Assembly: GCA_032718475.1 (NCBI GenBank)
Contig: JAUCBJ010002713.1
Location: forward strand, 1-26,861
DNA length: 26,861 nt
Direction of reading: 5' to 3'
Source of the DNA: Nemertoderma westbladi
Lineage: Eukaryota; Xenacoelomorpha; Nemertodermatida; Nemertodermatidae
A program made the translations under genes and the position numbers. The notes under the pieces were generated by a model that did not search any database, was not told where the DNA came from, and saw only the letters and a program-made list of their open reading frames with translations. Numbering within the stretch: the stretch's first letter is position 1; each line of letters begins with the position of its first letter. Positions 9,480 to 22,988 of this stretch are shown here, in pieces.

Positions 9480-10000
9480 ATAATGATTACCTTAGCTTCT
9501 TATTTGTTTTCTTAAATATTATGGTGAATGTTATTATTTATTACCATAAATGTCATGGTGAATTTGTTATCGGTTATTATAAAATAATATAAACCCATCT
9601 TATTATTTATCTTAAATTATGGTAGGTAAGTTACAACTCAAGCTCAAACTCAAACTACAAGTCAAGCTGTCAACTGGGTGGAGGGTTTGTAAAAATCAAA
9701 TTATTTATTATTACATTTATATTTTTCTGAAAAAAATTATTTTTCCTCACTTAAATTTTACAGTGCAGAATAGTGAATTTCACGACTTTAATGCTCTTTA
9801 CCTACGAATTAAAAATTAAAACACAAACCTGCTCAGCTCAGAGACAAAGAGACATAGGAGGAAAAATAATTGTAGTGATTGTAAAAATCGGTACCAGTAA
9901 ACTGTATCGATACCAGTACATTATTGCACCGGTAACAGTGCACTGGTATCTTCCGCTTCATTAAATGTGGTTTACTCTGGTTCCCTTATTAAAAATATAC
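9480..10000. other. intergenic DNA after the minisatellites
   Basis: Diverged 34-bp units continue to about 9590. An imperfect hairpin has arms GATACCAGTACA (9909-9920) and TGCACTGGTATC (9939-9950) with one mismatch. No open frame here is recognised. Confidence 0.5.
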
Positions 10001-10306
10001 GAGCTCTACTCTACCCTTGGAGAACATCTCGAACATCTCCCTCAAAAAGACGCCTTGAAACTTGAACGGAACCGCCTCCGCTTTGTAGGACATTGCTTTC
10101 GCCATGAGGACCAGCCAGTGCATAATATTGTGCTTTGACGGCCTCGTGGAGTGAATAAGCATGGTGGACACCCCATGAAATTCTTGAGACGCCTCTTAAA
10201 GGACACTGGCCTTGAAGATGCGGATGTTCTAGCAAATGTCATGGGTGATAGGGGAGTAGGGGGATTTTATCGACAAGTTGGCACAGCATTCTTAATATAT
10301 ATGTAA
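10001..10306 (+). pseudogene. C-terminal fragment of a non-LTR retrotransposon reverse transcriptase (decayed)
   Basis: The plus-strand frame from 10001 reads ELYSTLGEHLEHLPQKDALK, then RNRLRFVGHCFRHEDQPVHN and IVL, a TGA stop at 10136-10138, and RPRGVNKHGGHPMKFLRRLL followed by KDTGLEDADVLANVMGDRG. The RLRFVGHC(F/Y)R block, the (L)WRPR...G HP block and the KDTGL....L...M.DR tail form the conserved C-terminal end of reverse-transcriptase polyproteins from animal LINEs. The TGA sits exactly where the family has W (TGG), so one base change explains it. The frame runs to TAA at 10304-10306. Palm and fingers domains, endonuclease and 5' part are missing: a 5'-truncated dead copy. Confidence 0.75.
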
Positions 10307-12357
10307 TATATATATAATGCAGCTGCATTGTAGTAGGCCGATAGTAGTACTGTAGTAGTCGGCTGAGATGAAAACATTTTATAAATTTCTGAAATGAAAA
10401 CCTTCAGCCGTTTCGTTTTATTGTTTATAATCCTGATTGATATCTGGCACATATTCTAGACATCAGACTGAACATTTCTGAGGTCTTAAACCGATTGCAG
10501 TTACCCAGTCTGCCTATAGGTGTTGAAGTGATTAGGGGACATCTTACAATTCTTTGTTGGACATAATGTCTGTTGGACATAAAATCCATATATCTGAAAA
10601 TCGGGACTCATTATACATTTGGTGTTATATTTGCTCATCTCATTAAATCGAATGCGGATATATTTTTTTTTGTTACTGTGTGAATATCGGGCCATTTTAA
10701 TGATTTAGCGGCCCGGGAAGATATGAATGAATCTGAGCACCCAGTTACAAATTGGAGCTCCTGGTTACGAATCTGAGTACATCGTTACAAATCTGATTAC
10801 TAATCTGAGGACATGGTTGTGCATTGGAGTGTCACCTTGAACATATAAAAAATTTCAACAGGGCAGTTCTATAAAATTAGCAAATGTGTATATCTGCCAT
10901 AAAAACATTGCTTTCATTTTCACATAATTTAAACAATAGGAAGCATGCCTTGATAGTCATAAGTTATAAAAGGCGACTAATAAAGCGATGTAGGCCTAAT
11001 ACCGAACTATTTTTACAGTATTAATAAAGTTCGTCAAACTTCCATAAACTTCCCAACAACTTCCCTCTATAGTAATAAATTATTTCATCTTTAAGCCCTA
11101 CGTACCTACTTTTCAGTTCATTCATTACATTATTATTGATTAGCCTAAATCAAACAATTACCGTAACGGAACAGACTAATAAATGATACGACATTATGAA
11201 ATTTGTTAAGTATAGATCTTTCAATATCCAAACATTCAAAATATATAGGCCTACATTACAGAATTACGTTTACACTTATAAAATTGATTAACAATCCAAC
11301 TAAATTACATAATTTCGATATTAGGCCGTCAACCGCAGGACAATTAATAGTGCAAACAGGCTCTTGGTAACCACCCAAGCTAACTTCTAGAACGAGAATG
11401 CTGTGATATCCGTACACCACGGTCACAAAGTATGTAAATCATGCCAATACATTATACAACCAATGTAATTATTATTAATTATCGGTGGACAAGGCTAACG
11501 GGACTATTTATAAGCGTAACCATTTCCACTGGGAGGGGGGGGGGGGGGGGGGGGGGGCAATATTTACATTTATTTAAACAATGTTGGGCTTTTGCCCATT
11601 TAAATCAAACTTTTTAAACAATGTAATACTTTGATAAAACTAACGCTTTTACATTACCGTTCGGAATATAACAGTGGACCTACACCTCTGCAGTAATATA
11701 ATAATGTTGGAAAAAGCTTTAATACTCAACAATTTCACCCTTGATTATGCCTGTAATTTCGCCCCATAGAGAATGCCCCTGAGGTAGTCTTGGAAGCATA
11801 ACCGGGGATTTTTAAGGATAGTCTCTGTATTTTTTTTTTATAGGGTTGAATTTTGATTTCTAAAGAACAGCTTGTCTCTATATTTCGCGTAGTTGTAATA
11901 AACTTTATCCCAATTTCATACCGCTAATAGATATAATATTTTGGATCGTTCCACCGAAAAAAACATAAAATGTTAGTATAGAAAAATTATATATGAAATA
12001 TAATACTGAAACTGTATAATGAAACTTAAGATATAATTTTTTTATGCAAAGAGGTTATAGGTTTTTCGACACATAGAATTTCCTTACATTTTATACTTGG
12101 GTTTCCTGTCGTGATAAAATCGATGCAAATGTACTGCAAGTAGTTTTACTGAACTACAAATTATACGAGGATCACTCCGTTATTATTATTAACGTTACCT
12201 TATACATTAACATAGTGCATTAATATTCATCTTGTTATTTTAGTGCTACTTAGAAATGCTATTGAGATTATAATGACAATTATTATTATTATATTTCATT
12301 TATATTTATACATGTTCTTTTAGCTAAGGTTAGATGCTAACATACATATGACACGTT
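10307..12357. other. 2-kb AT-rich intergenic region, no gene seen
   Basis: A 14-bp perfect palindrome AATGCAGCTGCATT lies at 10316-10329, next to a TA-rich run. A diverged tandem pattern around (c/g)GTTACAAATCTGAGTAC occupies about 10724-10815. A tract of 23 G lies at 11535-11557. The remainder is unstructured, with several TAGGCCTA words. No open frame above 64 codons and no recognised protein. Confidence 0.55.
11535..11557 (+). repeat. poly-G tract (23 G)
   Basis: An uninterrupted run of 23 G preceded by GGGA. It is the third of four long G/C homopolymers in the window, the others being 7497-7517, 8122-8145 and 22332-22355. Confidence 0.95.
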
Positions 12358-12690
12358 CGTGGGGTCATCGCGCAGCACGAAGTGAGCAAAGCCTTTAGCA
12401 TATGGGTACCATTAACGAGTTGTCTGCCGTTAGTCAGAAGTCTTCAACACAATACTCGTCCTCCTCTTGTGCCTCGTTGCGTTCGTTCGTTTTTGACGAA
12501 ACTTCAGATTCTTTCTAAACTTTTGACGGACTACATACGTACCAAGTTTCGTTTAATTTCATCAAGGAATAACTGAGTTATTTGCGATCAAAAATTTACG
12601 ACGATAGACGACCACGACGACGACAACAGACAACTCGCCAATGGCACCCATATGCTAAGGCTTCGCTCACTTCGTGGCTCGCCCCACAAA
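12358..12690. mobile_element. MITE with terminal inverted repeats of about 60-70 bp
   Basis: The left arm (about 12358-12427) and the reverse complement of the right arm (about 12625-12690) share CACGAAGTGAGC(A/G)AAGCC, TTAGCATATGGGT(A/G)CCATT and CGAGTTGTCTG, with a TGGGG-type outer end. The roughly 200-bp core has no transposase frame, so this is a non-autonomous DNA transposon, about 330 bp long. The superfamily is not identified and no clear target-site duplication was found. The 64-codon frame 12382-12576 is a shadow. Confidence 0.75.
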
Positions 12691-13036
12691 GGACACAAAC
12701 AAAAATAAATGTCCGTCGTTTATTGATTTAGTTTACAAACATATCAACGACCGAGTTGTGCGTTGATAATTTTCGATCTATTATGACGCCACCTCTTCAA
12801 AAACTATACAAATTTTATTGACAAGTCTACGCGGCGGTTCAAATTTTACAACATTGACAAAAATCTTGGACATTAAATTCCTTAAAGTGTTACGTGCCAT
12901 ATACATAAATAGATAGAGAGATCTCTCACAGACATTAGTTACTGACAGTACCTCTTCCATTTCTTTGAGCGCGTTCAACCATAATATAAATTATGTATGC
13001 TACTACTACTACTAGATATAGGTGGTGTTTGTCCTA
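12691..13036. other. short intergenic stretch between MITE and SINE-like element
   Basis: No repeat or gene is recognised; a (TAC)n microtract occurs at about 13000-13012. The minus-strand frame at 12781-12978 has no family resemblance. Confidence 0.5.
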
Positions 13037-13039
13037 CCA

Positions 13040-13115
13040 TTCTCCATTGGATTAGTTTGGTTAGCGTTGATGCCTATCATTGAGTTACAGGGTTCGAATC
13101 TCACAATAGCGGTTT
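13040..13115 (+). repeat. tRNA-like sequence, second probable SINE remnant
   Basis: The plus strand carries an A-box-like TTAGTTTGGTTAGCG (about 13051-13065) and a B box GGGTTCGAATCTC (about 13090-13102) at tRNA-like spacing. No complete acceptor stem or anticodon arm can be drawn, so a tRNA-derived SINE head or pseudo-tRNA is likelier than a functional tRNA. Confidence 0.45.
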
Positions 13116-13231
13116 TTGTAAGCCTATTAGCACACACTGTTACGCTACTATGGCAATGATGATTATTGACAAGCATATGTCTGAAAATTATGTTGAAAAT
13201 AATTCTATTCTGAGCCATCCAACAACTATAA

Positions 13232-13237
13232 TTTATT
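13232..13237 (-). promoter_or_regulatory. first canonical AATAAA on the GFUS strand after the GFUS stop
   Basis: TTTATT on the plus strand is AATAAA on the minus strand. The intervening 20-bp array contains neither TTTATT nor TTTAAT, so this is the nearest canonical polyadenylation hexamer to the GFUS stop at 19287, about 6.05 kb downstream. Whether it is used is unknown. Confidence 0.35.
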
Positions 13238-13363
13238 TTTTAATCAGCTCATATCTCTAATTATATTGGAAGTCGTCTACAATTAATTAAAATACAATAT
13301 AATTAGGTATATTTATGACATACCGGTAACATAAATATATCAATAATTGTTTACTCTGGTCAT

Positions 13364-16300
13364 CTACCACCGTTCAGTGTCAGCTACCACCTGGCAGTGT
13401 CAGCTACCACCTGGCACTGTCAGCTACCACCTGGCAGTGTCCGCTACCGTCTGGCAGTGTTCGCTACCGTCTGGCAGTGTCAGCTACCGACTGGTAGTGT
13501 CAGCTACCGACTGGTAGTGTCAGCTACCGCCTGGCGCTGGCAGTGTCTGCCACCGCATGGCCGTGTCAGCTACCGCCTGGCAGTGTCAGCTACCACCTGG
13601 CAGTGTCAGCTACCACCTGGCAGTGTCAGCTACCGACTGGTAGTGTCAGCTACCGTCTGGCTGTGTCAGCTACCGTCTGGCTGTGTCAGCTACCGTCTGG
13701 CTGTGTCAGCTACCGTCTGGCTGTGTCAGCTACCGTCTTACAGAGTCAGCTACCACCTGGCAGTGTCAGCTACCACCTGGCAGTGTCAGCTACCACCTGG
13801 CAGTGTCCGCTACCGTCTGGCAGTGTTCGCTACCGTCTGGCAGTGTCAGCTACCGACTGGTAGTGTCAGCTACCGACTGGTAGTGTCAGCTACCGCCTGG
13901 CTGTGTCAGCTACCGTCTGGCAGTGTCAGCTACAGTCTGGCAGTGTCTGCTACCGTCTGGCAGTGTCTGCTACCGTCTGGCAGTGCCATCTACCGTCTGG
14001 TTGTGTCAGCTACCGTCTTACAGAGTCAGCTACCGTTTGACTGTGTCAGCTACGGCCTGACTGTGTCAGCTACCGCCTGGCGCTGGCAGTGTCTGCCACC
14101 GCATGGCCGTGTCAGCTACCGTCTGGCAGTGTCAGCTACCGTCTGGCAAGGTCAGCTACCGCCTGGTTGTGTCAGCTACCGCCTGGTAGTGCCAGCTACC
14201 GTCTTGCTGTTCAGCTACCGTCTGGCTGTGTCAGCTACCGTCTGGCAGTGTCTGCTACCGTCTGGCAGTGTCTGCTACCGTCTGGCAGTGCCATCTACCG
14301 TCTGGTTATGTCAGCTACCGTCTTACAGAGTCAGCTACCGTTTGACTGTGTCAGCTACGGTCTGACTGTGTCAGCTACCGCCTGGCGCTGGCAGTGTCTG
14401 CCACCGCCTGGCCGTGTCAGCTACAGTCTGGCAGTGTCAGCTACCGTCTGGCAAGGTCAGCTACCGCCTGGTTGTGTCAGCTACCGTCTGGCTGTTCAGC
14501 TACCGTCTGGCTGTGTCAGCTACCGTCTGGCAGTGTCTGCTACCGTCTGGCAGTGTCTGCTACCGTCTGGCAGTGCTATCTACCGTATGGTTATGTCAGC
14601 TACCGTCTTACAGAGTCAGCTACCGTTTGACTGTGTCAGCTACGGTCTGACTGTGTCAGCTACCGCCTGGCCGTGTCAGCTACCGTCTGGCAGTGTCAGC
14701 TACCGCCTGGTTGTGTCAGCTACCGTCTGGTAGTGCCAGCTACCGTCTGGCTGTGTCAGCTACCGTCTGGCTGTGTCAGCTACCGTCTGGCTGTGTCAGC
14801 TACCGTCTTACAGAGTCAGCTACCGTCTGGCAGTGTTAGCTACCGTCTGGCTGTGTCAGCTACCGTCTGGCAGTGCCAGCTACCGTCTTGCAGAGTCAGC
14901 TACCGCCCGGCTGTGTCAGCTACCGTCTTACAGAGTCAGCTACCGTCTGGCAGTGGTAGCTACCGTCTGGCTGTGTCAGCTACCGTTTGGCAGTGTCAGC
15001 TACCGTCTGGCAGTGCCAGCTACCGTCTTGCAGAGTCAGCTACCGTCTGGCCGTGTCAGCTACCATCTGGCAGTGCCAGCTACCGTCTTGCAGAGTCAGC
15101 TACCGTCTGGCCGTGTCAGCTACCATCTGGCAGTGTCAGCTACCGTCTGTCAGTTAGAGCTACCGTCTGGCAGTTTAGGCTACCGGCTTACAGTGTCAGC
15201 TACCGCCTGGCAGTGTCAGCTACCGTCTGGCAGTGTCAGCTACCGTCTGGCAGTGCCAGCTACCGTCTTGCAGAGTCAGCTACCGTCTGGCCGTGTCAGC
15301 TACCATCTGGCAGTGTCAGCTACCGTCTGGCAGTTTGAGCAACCGTCTGGCAGTGCCAGCTACCGTCTTGCAGAGTCAGCTACCGTCTGGCCGTGTCAGC
15401 TACCATCTGAAAGTGTCAGCTACCGTCTGGCAGTTTGAGCTACCGTCTGGCAGTTTGAGCTACCGGCTTACAGTGTCAGCTACCGTCTGGCAGTGTCAGC
15501 TACCGTCTGGCTGTGTCAGCTACCGTCTGGCTGTGTCAGCTACCGTCTGGCAGTGTCAGCTATTGTCTGGCTGTGTCGGCTACCGTCAGGCAGTGTCAGC
15601 TACCGCCTGGCTGTGTCAGCTATTGTCTGGCTGTGTCAGCTACCGTCTGGTGGCGCCAGCTACCGCCTGGCTGTGTCAGCTATTGTCTGGCAGTGTCAGC
15701 TACCGCCTGGCTGTGTCGGCTACCGTCTGGCAGTGTCAGCTACAGTCTGGCAGTGTCAGCTATTGTCTGGCAGTGTCAGCTACCGTCAGGCAGTGTCAGC
15801 TACCGCCTAGCTGTGTCAGTTATTGTCTGGCTGTGTCAGCTACCGCCTGGTTGTGTCAGCTACCGTCTGGCAGTGTCAGCTATTGTCTGGCTGTGTCAGC
15901 TATTGTCTGGCTGTGTCAGCTACCGTCTGGTAGTGCCAGCTACCGTCAGGCAGTGTCAGCTACCGCCTGGCTGTGTCAGCTATTGTCTGGCTGTGTCAGC
16001 TACCGCCTGGTTGTGTCAGCTACCGTCTGGCAGTGTCAGCTATTGTCTGGCTGTGTCAGCTCCCGCCTGGTTGTGTCAGCTACCGTCTGGCAGTGTCAGC
16101 TATTGTCTGGCTGTGTCAGCTACCGCCTGGCTGTGTCAGCTATTGTCTGGCTGTGTCAGCTACCGCCTGGTTGTGTCAGCTACCGCCTGGCTCTGTCAGC
16201 TATTGTCTGGCTGTGTCAGCTATCGCCTGGTTGTGTCAGCTACCGTCTGGCAGTGTCAGCTATTGTCTGGCTGTGTCAGCTACCGCCTGGCTGTGTCAGC

Positions 16301-19286
16301 TATTGTCTGGCTGTGTCAGCTACCGCCTGGCTGTGTCAGCTATTGTCTGGCTGTGTCAGCTACCGCCTGGCTGTGTCAGCTACCGCCTGGCAGTGTCAGC
16401 TACCGCCTGGCTGTGTCAGCTATTGTCTGGCTGTGTCAGCTACCGCCTGGCTGTTTCAGCTACCGCCTGGTTGTGTCAGCTACCGCCTGGTTGTGTCTGC
16501 TACCGCCTGGCAGTGTCAGCTATTGTCTGGCTGTGTCAGCTACCGCCTGGCTGTGTCAGCTACCGCCTGGCAGTGTCAGCTACCGCCTGGTTGTGTCAGC
16601 TATTGTCTGGCTGTGTCAGCTACCGCCTGGTTGTGTCAGCTACCGCCTGGTTGTGTCAGCTACCGTCTGATTGTGTCAGCTACAGTCTGATTGTGTCAGC
16701 TATTGTCTGGCTGTGTCAGCTACCGCCTGGTTGTGTCAGCTACCTTTCTGATTGTGTCAGCTACCGTCTGATTGTGTCAGCTATTGTCTGGCTGTGTCAG
16801 CTACCGTCTGGCTGTGTCAGCTACCGTCTGGCTGTGTCAGCTACCGTCTGGCTGTGTCAGCTACCGCCTGGCTGTGTCAGCTATTGTCTGGCTGTGTCAG
16901 CTACCGCCTGGTTGTGTCAGCTACCTTTCTGATTGTGTCAGCTACCGCCTGGTTGTGTCAGCTACCGTCTGATTGTGTCAGCTATTGTCTGGCTGTGTCA
17001 GCTACCGTCTGGCTGTGTCAGCTACCGTCTGGCTGTGTCAGCTACCGTCTGGCTGTGTCAGCTACCGCCTGGCTGTGTCAGCTATTGTCTGGCTGTGTCA
17101 GCTACCGCCTGGTTGTGTCAGCTACCTTTCTGATTGTGTCAGCTACCGTCTGATTGTGTCAGCTATTGTCTGGCTGTGTCAGCTACCGTCTGGCTGTGTC
17201 AGCTACCGCCTGGTTGTGTCAGCTACCGTCTGATTGTGTCAGCTATTGTCTGGCTGTGTCAGCTACCGTCTGGCTGTGTCAGCTACCGTCTGGCTGTGTC
17301 AGCTACCGTCTGGCTGTGTCAGCTACCGCCTGGCTGTGTCAGCTACCGACCGTCTGGCTGTGTCAGCTACCTCCTGGCTGTGTCAGCTACCGCCTGGCTG
17401 TGTCAGCTATTGTCTGCCTGTGTCAGCTACCGTCTGATTGTGTCAGCTACCGTCTGATTGTGTCAGCTATTGTCTGGCTGTGTCAGCTACCGTCTGGCTG
17501 TGTCAGCTACCGCCTGGTTGTGTCAGCTACCGTCTGATGGTGTCAGCTATTGTCTGGCTGTGTCAGCTACCGTCTGGCTGTGTCAGCTACCGCCTGGCTG
17601 TGTCAGCTACCGCCTGGCTGTGTCAGCTATTATCTGGCTGTGTCAGCTACCGTCTGATTGTGTCAGCTATTGTCTGGCTGTGTCAGCTATTGTCTGGCTG
17701 TGTCAGCTACCGCCTGGCTGTGTCAGCTATTGTCTGGCTGTGTCAGCTACCGCCTGATTGTGTCAGCTATTGTCTGGCTGTGTCAGCTATTGTCTGGCTG
17801 TGTCAGCTATTGTCTGGCTGTGTCAGCTACCGTCTGGCTGTGTCAGCTACCGTCTGGCTGTGTCAGCTACCGCCTGGTTGTGTCAGCTATTGTCTGGCTG
17901 TGTCAGCTACCGTCTGGCTGTGTCAGCTACCGCCTGGTTGTGTCAGCTACCGCCTGGCTGTGTCAGCTATTGTCTGGCTGTGTCAGCTACCGCCTGGTTG
18001 TGTCAGCTACCGTCTGATTGTGTCAGCTATTGTCTGGCTGTGTCAGCTACCGTCTGGCTGTGACAGCTACCACCTGGTTGTGTCAGCTACCGTCTGATTG
18101 TGTCAGCTACCGTCTGGCTGTGTCAGCTACCGTCTGGCTGTGTCAGCTACCGTCTGGCTGTGTCAGCTACCGCATGGTTGTGTCAGCTACCGTCTGGCTG
18201 TGTCAGCTACCGTCTGGCTGTGTCAGCTACCGTCTGGCTGTGTCAGCTACCGTCTGGCAGTGTCAGCTACCGCCTGGCTGTGTCAGCTATTATCTGGCTG
18301 TGTCAGCTACCGCCTGGTTGTGTCAGCTACCGTCTGATTGTGTCAGCTATTGTATGGCTGTGTCAGCTACCGTCTGGCTGTGTCAGCTACCGCCTGGTTG
18401 TGTCAGCTACCGTCTGATTGTGTCAGCTATTGTCTGGCTGTGTCAGCTACCGTCTGGCCGTGACAGCTACCGCCTGGCAGTGTCAGCTACCGTCTGGCAG
18501 TGTCAGCTATTGTCTGGCAGTGTCAGCTACCGTCTGCCTGTGTCAGCTACCGTCTGCCTGTGTCGGCTACCGTCTGGCAGTGTCAGCTACCGTCTGGCAG
18601 TGTCAGCTACCGTCTGGCAGTGTCAGCTACCGTCTGGCACTGTCAGCTACCGTCTGGCAGTGTCAGCTACCGTCTGGCAGTGTCAGCTACCGTCTGGCAG
18701 TGTCAGCTACCGTCTGGCAGTGTCAGCTACCGTCTGGCAGTGTCAGCTACCGTCTGGCAGTGTCAGCTACCGTCTGGCAGTGTCAGCTACCGTCTGATTG
18801 TGTCAGCTATTGTCTGGCTGTGTCAGCTACCGTCTGGCCGTGTCAGCTACCGCCTGGCAGTGTCAGCTACCGTCTGGCAGTGTCAGCTATTGTCTGGCAG
18901 TGTCAGCTATTGTCTGGCAGTGTCAGCTACCGTCTGCCTGTGTCGGCTACCGTCTGGCAGTGTCAGCTACCGTCTGGCAGTGTCAGCTACCGTCTGGCAG
19001 TGTCAGCTACCGTCTGGCAGTGTCAGCTACCGTCTGGCAGTGTCAGCTACCGTCTGGCTGTGTCAGCTACCGTCTGGCAGTGTCAGCTATTGTCTGGCTG
19101 TGTCAGCTATTGTCTGGCTGTGTCGGCTACCGTCTGCCTGTGTCGGCTACCGTCTGGCAGTGTCAGCTACCGTCTGGCAGTGTCAGCTACCGTCTGCCTG
19201 TGTCGGCTACCGTCTGGCAGTGTCAGCTACCGTCTGGCAGTGCCAGCTACCGTCTGACAGTATCAGCTACCGTCTGACAGTGTCAG

Positions 19287-19301
<15 letters not shown>
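13364..19301. repeat. large 20-bp minisatellite array, about 297 units, seeded in the GFUS 3' end
   Basis: The plus-strand unit is TGTCAGCTACCGTCTGGCAG, repeated almost without interruption for 5.9 kb. Recurring variants are ACCACC, ACCGCC, ATTGTC and ACCGTCTGATTG in the middle, with GGCAG, GGCTG, GGTTG or GCCTG at the end. They are regional: GGCAG types at both edges, ATTGTCTGGCTG and TCTGATTG types at about 15.5-18.5 kb. Higher-order periods are visible: CTGGCGCTGG at 13531, 14077 and 14382 (last step 305 bp), and ACCTTTCTGATTG near 16743, 16923 and 17124 (steps about 180 and 200 bp). The plus-strand unit lacks stops in all frames, so long open frames with a 20-residue period (SATVWLCQLPSGCVSYRLAV) arise by arithmetic; they are not taken as genes. 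The right edge contains the GFUS stop codon. Confidence 0.97.
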
Positions 19302-21981
<2,680 letters not shown>

Positions 21982-22030
21982 AGTTATAAGTTCAGAGCAA
22001 TTACGATATCTGGATATTACAGTATTATAC

Positions 22031-22135
22031 GGTAGGCTGGTAGGGGTAGGGCTGTAGGGTACACCGTACACGGTAGGCTGGTAGGGGTAGGGTACAGGGT
22101 AGGCTGGTAGGGGTAGGGTACAGGGTAGGCTTACG
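22031..22135 (+). repeat. G-rich tandem repeat just upstream of GFUS
   Basis: GGTAGGCTGGTAGGGGTAGG begins copies at 22031, 22072 and 22098, with a partial copy at 22124; the last two steps are 26 bp. Several runs of three or four G with short spacers give G-quadruplex potential on the plus strand. It lies 50-155 bp before the GFUS ATG, in the presumed 5' UTR or promoter. Confidence 0.85.
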
Positions 22136-22331
22136 GCTTATCGGTAATTATACGGTAGGACTATCTTACTATTACAATGATTCCGCATTCCTTCCTATTG
22201 CTTCGTTACCTGCTACCACACACCACTACTTGACTAACTACCACTTTACTTTACCACACAATTCTATATTTTTCAAGTACCGGTACCGGTGTCCCAGTCG
22301 AAATTGCCACCCTGTACAGCTGCAGAATACG
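22136..22331. other. presumed GFUS promoter-proximal DNA
   Basis: No upstream coding exon, TATA box or other clear promoter element was found. CCGGTACCGG near 22280-22290 is palindromic. Confidence 0.3.
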
Positions 22332-22355
22332 CCCCCCCCCCCCCCCCCCCCCCCC
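22332..22355 (+). repeat. poly-C tract (24 C)
   Basis: An uninterrupted run of 24 C, immediately followed by a GC-rich tandem repeat. Length is likely to be polymorphic or uncertain in assembly. Confidence 0.95.
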
Positions 22356-22445
22356 GGCGTAATCGCCTAGCGCGTAATGACCCCCGGGTATACTCGCATA
22401 GCGCGTAATGACCCTCCGGGTATACTCGCCTAGCGCGATGACCCG
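22356..22445 (+). repeat. GC-rich tandem repeat, about 31-bp unit, roughly 2.7 copies
   Basis: TCGCCTAGCGCGTAATGACC followed by CCCGGGTATAC recurs with small changes (TCGCATAGCGCG, CCTCCGGG), the last copy being truncated. It is much richer in GC and CpG than the surrounding DNA. Confidence 0.8.
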
Positions 22446-22716
22446 ACCCCCTTCCGCGCCAAATTCCCCACCCCAACTGCAGAGAATTAAGATAAGATTC
22501 AGAATTAAGATACTAAATAAGCTGACAGTGCAGCAGTTAACGGTAACGGTAGGGCTGCGAATTAATATCCCGCCTCAATGTTAAAGTCTCAATTTAGGGA
22601 AAGGAGCAGGTTACAGCTGTACAGTGCAGCAGTGGCACGTTATTTTAACCAAAACAATAAACTAAGCACAATAGAACAGGTTACAGTTTTATTTTTGAGA
22701 ATAATCAGCTGTTATT

Positions 22717-22823
22717 TGTGTCGAATTTTCCCTGGAGAGGGATGAATTTTTATTGCGAGATTTGCGAGATTTGTCGAATTTTCCCTGGAGAGGGATGAAT
22801 TTTTATTGCGAGAATTTTTACCG
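22717..22823 (+). repeat. 53-bp tandem duplication
   Basis: TCGAATTTTCCCTGGAGAGG starts at 22721 and again at 22774, each followed by GATGAATTTTTATTGCGAGA. The copies are essentially identical. Confidence 0.9.
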
Positions 22824-22854
22824 AGAGCGTGACAATACCCGACTCAACGATAAA

Positions 22855-22988
22855 GATGTAATATATTAGAACAATATAGAATATATATAGAATAATAATA
22901 ATAAAATATATATATAGAACAATATAGAATATATAGAACAATATATTATAAAACGTAATTACAATATAAATAGTAAATAATTAATAAA
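22855..22988 (-). repeat. AT microsatellite-like tail of the LINE fragment
   Basis: TATATAGAACAATATAGAAT-type words are repeated directly beyond the 3' end of the reverse-transcriptase frame. CR1/L2-type LINEs often end in a short tandem repeat rather than poly-A, so this may be the element's tail; a chance microsatellite is also possible. Confidence 0.45.

Noticed and set aside
8745-9515. 256-codon frame with a hydrophobic start and (LTQGPPS)n repeats as a possible secreted repeat protein
   Set aside because: Both strands are open because the 21-bp unit is stop-free; the hydrophobic lead is T-rich flanking DNA. No splice or conservation evidence supports translation.
8161-9590. CRISPR-like array
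   Set aside because: The repeats are head-to-tail with no unique spacers, and the sequence context is eukaryotic.
22273-22476. Minus-strand Gly/Arg-rich 67-codon frame
   Set aside because: It is produced by the poly-C tract and CpG-rich repeat on the plus strand.
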